Positions 25,297-32,104 of a stretch of DNA of 64,000 bases are shown here, piece by piece (within the stretch, counting starts at the first letter, position 1; the number at the start of each line of letters is the position of its first letter). Below the pieces are notes generated by a model. It was given only the letters and a program-made list of their open reading frames with translations. It searched no databases and was not told the DNA's origin. Made by a program: the position numbers and the translations under genes. The stretch covers positions 52,037-116,036 of the forward strand of contig NZ_KB903625.1 in the NCBI RefSeq assembly GCF_000379725.1. Reading direction: 5' to 3'. The stretch comes from Cytophaga aurantiaca DSM 3654 (lineage in GTDB: Bacteria > Bacteroidota > Bacteroidia > Cytophagales > Cytophagaceae).

Positions 25297-26157
25297 TTAT
25301 AATTCAAGATTTTTCTTAATGTTTATAGATTGATTAAGCGAACTTTCAGTCAATGCTTCTATATCATCAAATATAGTATTTAATTTTTCATTGATATTTC
25401 CAACTCTTGAATCAAAATATTTAACGAAAAATTTTCGCCTTTTATAATAGCTTAAATATGGAAGTAGAGATATAAGTAAAAAAGATAAAATAAAACTTAC
25501 TTTTAAAACGGTTATTAAATAAACTTTATCTATTGTTTCAAAACAAATAGTATTGAGTAATATTAAAGAATATTTATAATGTACTAAGTAACCAATGCCA
25601 ACCGAAGAAATAAAAAAAATAAGATATATTATCATTAATACTTTGCTACTCATTAACTTTTCAATATAAATCTCATCAATTTTGCCTTTAGCTTGCAAAG
25701 TCAACCGCCAGTTAGCGTATCTATTATAACAAATCGAAATTAATGATATAAAAAAAACAGTAATGAAAGTAACTGTATCACCTATTGCTTTTTCAAAACC
25801 ACTTAAAATAATTAAGCTTAAAAAAATAGCGCCTGTAAGATAAAATTGGGATCTAAATGCTGTACCATCAAATATTGCATTTGAATGTACAATTATTTTT
25901 CGCAATAAATTTAATTGAATTTCTGCAAGGTCTTTTTTATCATTGAGCCATTTTTTAGTTCTTTCAGACCCTCCAATCAAAACCGTCAAATGAGTTTCTC
26001 TTAATGATGCAGAATACTTTTCTAATATTGTTGCATAGGCATGAAAAGATGCTACATTTATATAATCTTTAAAACCTGAAAGTCCACTATATGCAAATGT
26101 AAAAGCAACAAACAATTCGAAATAAGAATTGAAATCTCCGATTTTTAATTCATCCAT
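25297..26157 (-). CDS. Membrane protein of unknown function, paired with 26164-26730
   Basis: A 286-residue protein with four or five hydrophobic segments, at about 103-120, 125-145, 175-200 and 222-245. A soluble helical N-terminal part (about 100 residues) has ERTKKWLNDKKDLAEIQLNL, and the tail is charged and possibly coiled. It follows the 188-residue gene by 6 bp and converges on the nuclease-helicase gene with only 3 bp between stops. No family was recognised. A small soluble protein with a membrane partner is a frequent layout in abortive-infection systems, but nothing here proves it. Confidence 0.55.
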   Translation of the reverse strand: MDELKIGDFNSYFELFVAFTFAYSGLSGFKDYINVASFHAYATILEKYSASLRETHLTVLIGGSERTKKWLNDKKDLAEIQLNLLRKIIVHSNAIFDGTAFRSQFYLTGAIFLSLIILSGFEKAIGDTVTFITVFFISLISICYNRYANWRLTLQAKGKIDEIYIEKLMSSKVLMIIYLIFFISSVGIGYLVHYKYSLILLNTICFETIDKVYLITVLKVSFILSFLLISLLPYLSYYKRRKFFVKYFDSRVGNINEKLNTIFDDIEALTESSLNQSINIKKNLEL

Positions 26158-26163
26158 AAAATA

Positions 26164-26730
26164 TTACTTACTACAAGCTAAATCTACTTTTTTTAGTTTG
26201 TCGAAGTGCTTATCAAAAATTGTATTTAAAAGTTCTGCGACTTCTGGCTTATTGAAAGAAACAAATGCTGTATGTTTTTCATTATTCGTTTCTAAACGAA
26301 ACATTCTATTATCCCCTGTAGTAAAATGATGTACATAATTATTATTAGAAGAAATAGATTTAATATCGTCAACAAAATCTTTTGACGCAATTTTGATAAC
26401 TATATTTTCAGGAATTGATTCGTATTTACTTGTTAGTTTTTGTAGAAATTTATTTTCTTGAGTTATAGCAGAGTCAATAATTACTTTTACAATTCTATCG
26501 TTTGATAAAAATTTCGTTATTGAATTAAAATATTCATCTAAAGTAGAAAAACTCCCACGCATACCATTTGAGTATATTCTTACAATTTCTTCAGCAGTAT
26601 CAAAAATTGAAGAATTGACTATTGCAGCATGGTATATACCATCATTTTCGAATAAAAGTCCGTCTTGCAACTCAGCTAGCTTTTTTACTGCTACTCTATA
26701 GTCTTCAATAGACTTTTTCATGTCTTTCAT
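26164..26730 (-). CDS. Soluble protein of unknown function, upstream of the membrane protein
   Basis: A 188-residue protein; an ATG at 26730 is used, and MKKSIEDY at 26721 is an alternative. Features are a helical start and IYSNGMRGSFSTLDEYFNSI near 55. DRIVKVIID and IVIKIASKDF look like alternating strands, and the end has NRMFRLETNNEKHTAFVSFN. The strand/helix alternation and the HHFTTGDNRMFRLE block vaguely resemble PLD-like or Rossmann-type sensor folds, but no HKD motif is present. It is the first gene of the pair. Confidence 0.5.
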   Translation of the reverse strand: MKDMKKSIEDYRVAVKKLAELQDGLLFENDGIYHAAIVNSSIFDTAEEIVRIYSNGMRGSFSTLDEYFNSITKFLSNDRIVKVIIDSAITQENKFLQKLTSKYESIPENIVIKIASKDFVDDIKSISSNNNYVHHFTTGDNRMFRLETNNEKHTAFVSFNKPEVAELLNTIFDKHFDKLKKVDLACSK

Positions 26731-26944
26731 ATTTTAATAATTATTTAAAAATCTAAAATATTTATATTATTCACTTTTTCAATATTACTTACTTAAAATA
26801 GAATATGCAAATCCAATCTTCGAATATTCCTATTGTAGTGTATTTATACGAACAATAACTTTTTTTAGTTATATTTTTCATATTTAATTATTAATCATAG
26901 TGCTTCATTTATTTAATTTAAAGAATCTAAAACACCAATAATTT

Positions 26945-27169
26945 CTAGAAATTCCCCCAACCCTTCCTCATCTTCAAAACAATTTCACATTCAATTGCAT
27001 CATCAAAATATTTAATGAGCTCAAGAATAGAATTAAAAAAATAATAGTACAAACCATCGCGGTTGTATACATACACAATCGCTTTCCGCATTCCATTATC
27101 TAATAAAATTGTTTCGATTGTTCTGGACGGTCTGATATAAGCCACATCAATGGCGTAATAGATATTCAT
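26945..27169 (-). CDS. Small protein of unknown function
   Basis: A 74-residue protein, MNIYYAIDVAYIRPSRTIET, with an aromatic DGLYYYFFNSILELIKYFDD core and a basic end. No family was recognised. The frame is clean and has no competing frame, but its length alone cannot prove it is expressed. Confidence 0.4.
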   Translation of the reverse strand: MNIYYAIDVAYIRPSRTIETILLDNGMRKAIVYVYNRDGLYYYFFNSILELIKYFDDAIECEIVLKMRKGWGNF

Positions 27170-27411
27170 ACCAGCAAGTAAGTAAAAGAAGGATCAAGTA
27201 TCACCCCGATATAAGTGACAACCGAAGCATTTTATATGATACCTTCTCAATTCCCTTATCCCCCCCAACAGAAGTATAGCACAAGGCTGCTTACCCCACC
27301 CTTACCCCATACTTGTCCCATAGTTATCTCATCTCTATAACGAAACAATCCTTGCATCCCACCCGAATAAGCTTATCTTTATAGAATACACTTTTAAACT
27401 AACCAACCGTT

Positions 27412-27585
27412 ATGAGCACACCTTCTTCACCTAAAAAAATTACCTGGGCATTGGGTCTGGTATTTGGGATCCTTGGCATCCTTGGCCATTATGTGCACAT
27501 CGAGATGCTGAGCGAATACAGCTATGCGCTTTTACTAACAGGCTTTGTGGTTCTGGCAGCAGGCACCACATTTAAAGAATTGTAG
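27412..27585 (+). CDS. Small two-helix membrane protein
   Basis: A 57-residue frame: MSTPSSPKKITWALGLVFGI, then a GHYVHIEMLSEYSYALLLTG centre and VLAAGTTFKEL end. Two hydrophobic helices (about 11-26 and 36-51) are joined by a short polar turn. Similar small proteins (about 55 residues, two helices, TxFKG/KEL end) are common in Bacteroidota, without a known role. The CDS is more G+C-rich than the flanking AT-rich DNA. Confidence 0.6.
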   Translation: MSTPSSPKKITWALGLVFGILGILGHYVHIEMLSEYSYALLLTGFVVLAAGTTFKEL

Positions 27586-27703
27586 TCTTAATTATAAATT
27601 ATGAATTATGAATGGAATGTCTGGCCTGGGCAAGGGAATAAGTCTAATTCATCTATCTCTCAACCCGGCTTTTGAACCTGTTTTAATACAGAAAGTATAT
27701 GTC

Positions 27704-27780
27704 ATTCATAATTCATAATTCATAATTCATAATTCATAATTCATAATTCATAATTCATAATTCATAATTCATAATTCATA
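27704..27780 (+). repeat. Perfect 11-copy tandem array of ATTCATA
   Basis: Eleven perfect 7-bp units (77 bp) end 7 bp before the stop codon of the barstar-like gene, i.e. just past its 3' end. Two inverted units (TATGAATTATGAAT, 27600-27613) lie 90 bp to the left, so an inverted pairing is possible. A related four-unit array is at 2551-2578. Perfect identity over 11 units suggests recent slippage. Confidence 0.9.
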
Positions 27781-27787
27781 ATTACCT

Positions 27788-28075
27788 TCAGTCCATCAAA
27801 AATTCTACATGTTCGTGACTGAGAATAATATCCATTACCGTATCGGTAAATTCCTCTCCCAGGTCTTTTTTACTTTTCTCATAGTTGGCCCATTTTAAAG
27901 AGATGGGTTCTTCGTAGTCGTGTACGCCAAAACCACCACGCAGCAGATCGTTAAAGGCATTGAGGTTGTGCCCTGTTTTCCAGTCGAGATTCTTCGTTAA
28001 GATCTTATCTACTTCGTTATAAAAACCTTCTTCGTCGGAGAAGTTATTGCCGTCTAGTACAAGTATATTTTCCAT
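27788..28075 (-). CDS. Barstar-like RNase inhibitor
   Basis: A 95-residue protein in the size range of barstar (about 90). The start MENILVLDGNNFSDEEGFY, then LDWKTGHNLNAFNDLLRGGF and LKWANYEKSKKDLG, follow the family order of strand, nuclease-contact helix and second strand. The frame extends upstream to 28144, but the family begins at the ATG at 28075. Barstars inhibit barnase-type ribonucleases by blocking the active site. No barnase-like gene is visible beside it. Confidence 0.8.
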   Translation of the reverse strand: MENILVLDGNNFSDEEGFYNEVDKILTKNLDWKTGHNLNAFNDLLRGGFGVHDYEEPISLKWANYEKSKKDLGEEFTDTVMDIILSHEHVEFLMD

Positions 28076-28236
28076 ATACCCAATATGCATTGTAAATTCC
28101 AAACGACAAAAACCAAATTTCAAAGGGATGAAGAATGCAGTCAAAGACTGACGAAAGACTGGGCACCATTCATCGCTGCGCTAAGACTGGAGCCAGTGAA
28201 GGCAGTTGAATTTAGTACACCATTCGATAACGAATA

Positions 28237-28282
28237 ATCATAGTAAATCAGTTTAATCAGCGTAAATCAGCGGTTCAGACAA
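28237..28282. repeat. Right half of a palindromic element
   Basis: AATCATAGTAAATCAGTTTA ... AATCAGCGGTTCAGACAAT matches the right arm of 3779-3962 and 20426-20652. The left arm is missing. The sequence to its left (28163-28195, ACTGGGCACCATTCATCGCT and GACTGGAGCCAGTGAAGG) resembles the interior of the 20426-20652 element. Confidence 0.6.
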
Positions 28283-28286
28283 TATT

Positions 28287-28303
28287 TGACCCCGCTGGGG
28301 TCA
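28287..28303. repeat. Short GC-rich palindrome
   Basis: TGACCCC-gct-GGGGTCA, 7-bp perfect arms with a 3-base loop, directly after the half-element. No T-run. Confidence 0.4.
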
Positions 28304-28339
28304 CCGTTTCATTAACAACAGATGGATGATAAACCACGC

Positions 28340-28422
28340 AGCGTGAGGGATAGCAGCGGAAATCCTTTTTTGCTTTTCGCAAAAAAGATTGAAGCGGATA
28401 GCCCGGCCCGCAGGGACACGCT
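28340..28422 (+). ncRNA. Candidate structured RNA or intergenic structured repeat
   Basis: Outer arms AGCGTG (28340-28345) and CACGCT (28417-28422) close a region with an inner hairpin CTTTTTTGC/GCAAAAAAG and two matching blocks, GATAGCAGCGGAAATCC and GATTGAAGCGGATAGCCC, on either side. This block pattern is a widespread Bacteroidota intergenic motif in my memory (similar to what is called Flavo-1 RNA). The strand is not certain. No reading frame of interest is inside. Confidence 0.45.
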
Positions 28423-28476
28423 AGAATTGATAAATCATTGATCGTTCACAACGCTTCATTATCAAGAGCAAATAAA

Positions 28477-28510
28477 AATCCTGCCCATCCCGCAATCCTA
28501 TAATCGTGTC
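28477..28510 (+). repeat. Dispersed degenerate ATCCTGT repeat, copy 2
   Basis: AATCCTGCCCATCCCGCAAT, ending AATCGTGTC, matches 844-878 at most positions. It lies between the structured element and the terminator of the Crp/Fnr gene. Confidence 0.5.
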
Positions 28511-28527
28511 TAGTCTGGCGCTAATAA

Positions 28528-28563
28528 AAAAAGACTCTGAAGAATAACCTTCGAAGTCTTTTT
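28528..28563 (-). terminator. Terminator downstream of the Crp/Fnr gene
   Basis: AAAAAGACT (28528-28536) and AGTCTTTTT (28555-28563) pair, with a partly paired inner TGAAG/CTTCG. Read on the minus strand a T-rich run follows. It is about 70 bp past the stop at 28636. Confidence 0.65.
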
Positions 28564-28635
28564 AGCCTATACCCAAATGGTAGTTGAAACCAGATAAATA
28601 ATGACGTTTATGGAGCATTATGAGGGGTAGATTGT

Positions 28636-29283
28636 TTAAAGTAAGGTAATTTTATTCCTTTCAAGTTTCAATGTTCCGTTTATTTCTAATTGCTTTAAAA
28701 GCCTTGATACAACAACCCGTGCTGTTCCCAATTCATTGGCAAGCTGCTCGTGCGTAATCGAAAGAATTTTGCTTTTTGTGTTGTCAGATTTCTTATGAAG
28801 AAAATCTAACAATCTTTCGTCTACTTTTTTAAACGCCACAGCATTTACAACTTCAAGCAATTCCTCAAACCGCTTATGATATAGTTTGAATATATAATCC
28901 AGCCATTCGGGAAAGTCTTTCAAAAGCACACCGACTTTATCAACCGGCAGCAGCAACACTTCTACATCTTCTTCTGCTACTGCCTTTACTTTGCTTGTTT
29001 CGTGATGGATGCCTCCTAAAAAAGACATGATGCAGCTTTCTCCGGCTTTAATATAATACAACAATATCTCCCTTCCATCTTCTTCGGTTCGCATCACGCG
29101 CAGGCTCCCTTTAAGTACAATCGGAATCGCCTTTATATAACTGTCTTCATTCAGAATCACATCATCCTGTTTAAAGTTCTTAACAACACCATAGGCAGAA
29201 AGTCGCTGCCACATTTCAGGCGAAGATTTCAATTTCGATATATTTTCCAAATCCATAGATTTCAAATTATTGTTGCTCAGCAA
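28636..29283 (-). CDS. Crp/Fnr family transcription regulator
   Basis: A 215-residue regulator. Residues 20-130 are a cyclic-nucleotide-binding-type beta-roll (VLKGSLRVMRTEEDGREILL, then YYIKAGESCIMSF). Residues 150-210 are a winged helix with LSITHEQLANELGTARVVVS as recognition region. One cysteine (GESCIMS) lies in the roll, but there is no Fnr-type N-terminal cysteine cluster, so an FeS oxygen sensor is unlikely. It is divergent from the sulfur/redox operon, which it probably controls. Confidence 0.85.
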   Translation of the reverse strand: MLSNNNLKSMDLENISKLKSSPEMWQRLSAYGVVKNFKQDDVILNEDSYIKAIPIVLKGSLRVMRTEEDGREILLYYIKAGESCIMSFLGGIHHETSKVKAVAEEDVEVLLLPVDKVGVLLKDFPEWLDYIFKLYHKRFEELLEVVNAVAFKKVDERLLDFLHKKSDNTKSKILSITHEQLANELGTARVVVSRLLKQLEINGTLKLERNKITLL

Positions 29284-29310
29284 TTTACTTATTAACTGTT
29301 GAATTATTTA

Positions 29311-29353
29311 GGTGAATGTAACAAAAGTAACTGACCAACAATTCACATTCACC
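29311..29353. promoter_or_regulatory. Inverted repeat in the divergent promoter region
   Basis: GGTGAATGT (29311-29319) and ACATTCACC (29345-29353) are perfect 9-bp arms, 25 bp apart. Between them, on the minus strand, TACTTTTG (29322-29329) fits TAnnTTTG for the Crp/Fnr gene. The dyad could be the binding site of that regulator for both directions. It also argues against a GTG start at 29312 for the next gene. Confidence 0.5.
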
Positions 29354-29365
29354 GAATTTAGCAGC

Positions 29366-29605
29366 ATGAATTCAACTAAACCATCCGATATGAAGATAAA
29401 ACATAATATGGGAATGATCGACAGAGTCTTTCGTTCCTTACTTGCTGCCTTAATAATAGTTCTGTATTTCACTCAAGTCATTAATGGAGTAACAGCAATT
29501 ATTCTGCTGGGATTGGCAACGATATTCATTGCGACAAGCTTTATCGCATTTTGTCCGTTGTACCTGCCTTTTAAAATAAATACAAAACAAAAAGACACAC
29601 ACTGA
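29366..29605 (+). CDS. DUF2892 (YgaP-type) inner-membrane protein
   Basis: A 79-residue protein from the ATG at 29366; ATG 29390 (MKIKHNMGMIDR) is an alternative. The DUF2892 hallmark NMGMIDRVFRSLLA is followed by two helices at about 25-42 and 46-65, and FCPLYLPF. These domains accompany rhodaneses, as in YgaP, where the membrane part helps pass sulfur species across the membrane. It is the first gene of a seven-gene redox operon. Confidence 0.8.
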   Translation: MNSTKPSDMKIKHNMGMIDRVFRSLLAALIIVLYFTQVINGVTAIILLGLATIFIATSFIAFCPLYLPFKINTKQKDTH

Positions 29606-29606
29606 T

Positions 29607-30065
29607 ATGGCACATGAAGTAGAAACCCAATGGATGGGTAAAATGCAATTCAATGCATTGATAAACGTTCATACGGTTATTATGGATGCCCCCGAAAAAT
29701 CTGGAGGAGAAAACTCGGCTCCGATTCCAAAGCCCTTCGTACTTACTGCTTTGTCGGGCTGCACAGGCATGGATGTAGTAGCCTTGTTACGAAAAGAAAA
29801 AAAAGAGATGGACTCCTTTGATATAAAGGTAACGGGAGAATTAAGCAAAACTGCTCCCATACAATACACATCCATTCATCTTGAATATTCTTTCAAAGGG
29901 AGTGTGCAAAATAAAGACGCTGCCCTTGAGGCAGTATCCGACTCGCAGGAAAAATACTGTGGTGTAAGCAGCATGTTAAAGAAAATCATGCCTGTTACCT
30001 GGGATATTGTTTACAATGGGACCTTGGTCTTTTCCAATAAAACCGTATCCATATCAGAACCATGA
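29607..30065 (+). CDS. OsmC family protein in a sulfur operon
   Basis: A 152-residue OsmC-like protein. Both reactive cysteines are present: LTALSGCTGMDVVALLRK (about 51) and EKYCGVSSML (about 119). It lies one base after the DUF2892 gene and overlaps the next gene by 4 bp (ATGA). With rhodaneses around it, a role in handling persulfide or organic peroxide is more likely than osmotic stress. It is diverged from the OsmC protein at 253-714. Confidence 0.85.
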   Translation: MAHEVETQWMGKMQFNALINVHTVIMDAPEKSGGENSAPIPKPFVLTALSGCTGMDVVALLRKEKKEMDSFDIKVTGELSKTAPIQYTSIHLEYSFKGSVQNKDAALEAVSDSQEKYCGVSSMLKKIMPVTWDIVYNGTLVFSNKTVSISEP

Positions 30066-30247
30066 ACATGATAAAAAAATATAGAATTACTGCATTGGGT
30101 TTGTTGATTGGAGCACTTGCAGGCTATATGTATTACCAGTTTGTTGGATGCGCCAATGGAAGCTGCCCCATAACATCAAATCCAGTCAACAGTACGATGT
30201 ATGGTCTTATAATGGGTGGCTTACTATTCAATATGTTCAAAGCTTAA
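30062..30247 (+). CDS. DUF6132-type small membrane protein
   Basis: A 61-residue protein. One N-terminal helix (ITALGLLIGALAGYMYY) is followed by a Cys pair in FVGCANGSCPITSNP and a second helix (TMYGLIMGGLLFNMF). This matches DUF6132, usually found beside rhodanese and DUF2892 genes. The C-x-x-x-x-C loop may bind sulfur or a metal; this is an inference. It overlaps the OsmC gene by 4 bp. Confidence 0.75.
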   Translation: MNMIKKYRITALGLLIGALAGYMYYQFVGCANGSCPITSNPVNSTMYGLIMGGLLFNMFKA

Positions 30248-30259
30248 AAAAACGAAAAC

Positions 30260-30499
30260 ATGACAATCATTGATGTAAGAAGTCCTGAAGAATACAAATC
30301 AGGGCATGTAGAGAATTCGATGAATATTCCTTTGCAGGAAATACCTCATCGCCTGAACGATATTAAGTCGTTTACACAACCAATTATTTTATGCTGTGCA
30401 AGCGGCAATAGAAGTGGTCACGCAACGGCTTTTTTAAAAGAAGAAGGAATTGAATGCTCGAATGGCGGTTCCTGGTTAAATGTTCAACAAAAAAACTAA
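30260..30499 (+). CDS. Single-domain rhodanese
   Basis: A 79-residue sulfurtransferase domain, starting directly at TIIDVRSPEEYKSGHVENS. The active-site loop is CCASGNRSGHA with its cysteine at about 54 (CCASGNRS), and EGIECSNGGSW closes the fold. Small rhodaneses carry sulfur as a cysteine persulfide. It is followed 9 bp later by a second, related rhodanese. Confidence 0.85.
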   Translation: MTIIDVRSPEEYKSGHVENSMNIPLQEIPHRLNDIKSFTQPIILCCASGNRSGHATAFLKEEGIECSNGGSWLNVQQKN

Positions 30500-30508
30500 T
30501 AATAAATT

Positions 30509-30823
30509 ATGATAGGCTTTTTAAAAAATTTATTCGGCTCAGGTACTCCTATTGATTATTCTACTTTAGTAAAAAACGGAGCAACAATAATCGATGTACG
30601 AACAAAAGGAGAATATCAAGGAGGACATATAAAAGGTTCGTTGAATATTCCATTAGATACATTAAAAAGTAATTTATCTAAACTCAAAAAAGAGAACCCA
30701 ATTATTACATGTTGTGCTTCAGGAATGCGTAGTTCTTCAGCCAGAAGTATTTTAAAGGCCAATGGTTTTGTTGAAGTATATAATGGCGGCGGTTGGTCAG
30801 GATTGCAAAGCAAAATAAAATAA
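30509..30823 (+). CDS. Rhodanese-like protein
   Basis: A 104-residue rhodanese with a short N-terminal extension (MIGFLKNLFGSGTPIDYSTL) ahead of the ATIIDVRTKGEYQGGHIKGS motif. The active-site loop is TCCASGMRSSSA, cysteine at about 78. It resembles the one upstream. Its stop codon overlaps the next start by one base (TAATG). Confidence 0.85.
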   Translation: MIGFLKNLFGSGTPIDYSTLVKNGATIIDVRTKGEYQGGHIKGSLNIPLDTLKSNLSKLKKENPIITCCASGMRSSSARSILKANGFVEVYNGGGWSGLQSKIK

Positions 30824-31041
30824 TGGAACGTATTAAACACACGTTATTTTCGGATTGGCACTTCATGAGGTGGCTTCGATTGATTATTGGTATAGTAATT
30901 TCAATTCATGCATTTCAATCCCGGGATATTTTATCTGGTTTGCTTGCTGCATTTCTATTGTTTCAAGCTGTATTGAATACAGGTTGTTGCAGAAGCAATG
31001 GCTGTGATTTGCCTTATGTAAAGAAAAAAAATAATACTTAA
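30823..31041 (+). CDS. DUF2892-like small membrane protein with CC motif
   Basis: A 72-residue protein from the ATG at 30823, within the TAATG stop-start overlap. A hydrophobic pair (about 14-32 and 35-50) is followed by NTGCCRSNGCDLPY, three cysteines in a short loop. It resembles the small YgaP-like membrane proteins of sulfur operons. The cysteines could carry sulfur from rhodaneses; this is inference. Confidence 0.65.
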   Translation: MERIKHTLFSDWHFMRWLRLIIGIVISIHAFQSRDILSGLLAAFLLFQAVLNTGCCRSNGCDLPYVKKKNNT

Positions 31042-31046
31042 CGTAT

Positions 31047-31760
31047 ATGAAAGTATTCCTGATTATTTCCACAACATGTATTCTGTTGTCAATCTTTTCG
31101 TGTTCTACTACACAAGTGAAACAAGAGAATATGTTACTAACGCCTATTGAATTTACTGAGAAAATAAAAGAGAAACATTCATCTACAATTATAGATGTGC
31201 GAACGCCCAAAGAATATTTAAAAGGGCATTTACAAAACGCCATAAATATTGATTGGAACGGAGATGATTTTGAAAAACAGATTTCTCTATTGGATACATC
31301 AAACTCTGTTTTTGTGTATTGTTTGAGTGGAGGGAGGAGTTCTTCAGCGGCTGATAAAATGCGCACTATGGGCTTTTCAAAGGTTTACGAATTAAATGGC
31401 GGGATTCTGAAATGGCGTGATGCAGGTTTTCCTGAAACGACCAATACGGTAAATAAATCAATAGGAATGAGTCGACAACAATTTGATGCTCTCCTTATTT
31501 CTGACAAATTGGTATTGGTGGATTTTTATGCTCCTTGGTGTGCGCCATGTAAAAAAATGAAACCTTATTTGGATGAATTAGAAAAAGAGAGGGAAGATAA
31601 ATTTATTTTACTTCGCATTGACGCTGATGAAAATCAATCATTATTCAAAGAACTTAAATTAGCAACGTTACCAACCTTGTTACTTTACAAGGATAAAAAA
31701 CTTGTTTGGTCACATATAGGTTATATTGGTAAAGAGGAAGTTTCTAAACAATTGAAGTAA
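31047..31760 (+). CDS. Rhodanese-thioredoxin fusion lipoprotein
   Basis: A 237-residue lipoprotein: signal to LLSIFSC, cysteine at about 19. Residues 30-130 are a rhodanese (TIIDVRTPKEYLKGHLQNA, active-site loop VYCLSGGRSSSAA). Residues 135-235 are a thioredoxin with VDFYAPWCAPCKKMKP and a cis-Pro ATLPTLLLY. Both active sites are intact. A membrane-anchored sulfurtransferase next to a disulfide reductase would regenerate its own persulfide. It ends the operon. A gene edge and a degraded tRNA follow. Confidence 0.85.
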   Translation: MKVFLIISTTCILLSIFSCSTTQVKQENMLLTPIEFTEKIKEKHSSTIIDVRTPKEYLKGHLQNAINIDWNGDDFEKQISLLDTSNSVFVYCLSGGRSSSAADKMRTMGFSKVYELNGGILKWRDAGFPETTNTVNKSIGMSRQQFDALLISDKLVLVDFYAPWCAPCKKMKPYLDELEKEREDKFILLRIDADENQSLFKELKLATLPTLLLYKDKKLVWSHIGYIGKEEVSKQLK

Positions 31761-31851
31761 TAGTTCGATAACCGCTCTGACTCCCTTTTTCATTAAAAAT
31801 GTAATAAACATCGAACTTTTCAGAACGTTTTTTATTGAGTGTAACTAATAC

Positions 31852-32050
31852 TTCCTGTATAAAATTTACCCAACGAATCTGAAAAAAGAATATAAACAGA
31901 TGCCATAAAAATTTTAGCTCTAAAACAATAAAGAGAAACACCGCTTGCGTAATGTTTCTCTTTATCTTGCCTGTACCTAGAGTCGGAATCGAACCGACAC
32001 ACCTCACGGTACACGTCCCGATAACTATCGGGATTGAGTCGTGCGCGTCT
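31852..32050 (-). repeat. Partial duplication of the GIY-YIG 5' end plus tRNA-Leu region
   Basis: The block matches 32349-32530 almost exactly (start of the GIY-YIG gene, its leader, the AAAGAGAAACA hairpin and the tRNA 3' half) until palindrome insertions break it. The frame reads MASVYILFSDSLGKFYTGS and then ends early. The duplication is in direct orientation, about 500 bp apart. Confidence 0.8.
32016..32033. repeat. 18-bp palindrome, copy in tRNA anticodon region
   Basis: TCCCGATAACTATCGGGA, one base from the perfect form. It replaces AAAT of the intact anticodon stem-loop. Confidence 0.85.
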
Positions 32051-32054
32051 ACCA

Positions 32055-32089
32055 TCCCGATAGCTATCGGGACCGCATAGCTATCGGGA
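32055..32089. repeat. 18-bp palindrome plus half-copy in tRNA D-arm region
   Basis: TCCCGATAGCTATCGGGA at 32055-32072 (perfect) and ATAGCTATCGGGA at 32077-32089, separated by CCGC, sit between tRNA pieces TGGTAGACG and TGG. Confidence 0.8.
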
Positions 32090-32104
32090 CCACCAACCGG
32101 AATA

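Larger units (their letters stand above)
31969..32095 (-). pseudogene. tRNA-Leu pseudogene carrying palindromic insertions
   Basis: The T-arm and variable arm match tRNA-Leu at 32467-32553, but the anticodon loop is broken after CTCAA by an 18-bp palindrome (32016-32033, TCCCGATAACTATCGGGA). The D-arm region has another copy (32055-32072) and half a copy (32077-32089). The acceptor 5' half is lost. It cannot fold as a tRNA. Confidence 0.8.

Noticed and set aside
27704..27780. CRISPR-like array
   Set aside because: The units are contiguous 7-mers without spacers; it is a simple tandem repeat.
27788..28144. Longer start at 28144 for the barstar-like gene
   Set aside because: Barstar similarity begins at the ATG at 28075; the extension has no match and would add 23 residues.
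29312..29365. GTG start for the DUF2892 gene
   Set aside because: It would place the coding start inside the promoter dyad; ATG 29366 or 29390 fits the family.
32016..32033. tRNA intron in the anticodon loop
   Set aside because: The insert is the same palindrome seen elsewhere, and the D-arm is also broken and the acceptor half missing.
31744..32055. 103-codon minus-strand frame over the tRNA pseudogene
   Set aside because: It runs through duplicated tRNA and leader sequence; only a short piece near 31750-31860 looks coding and no family was recognised.
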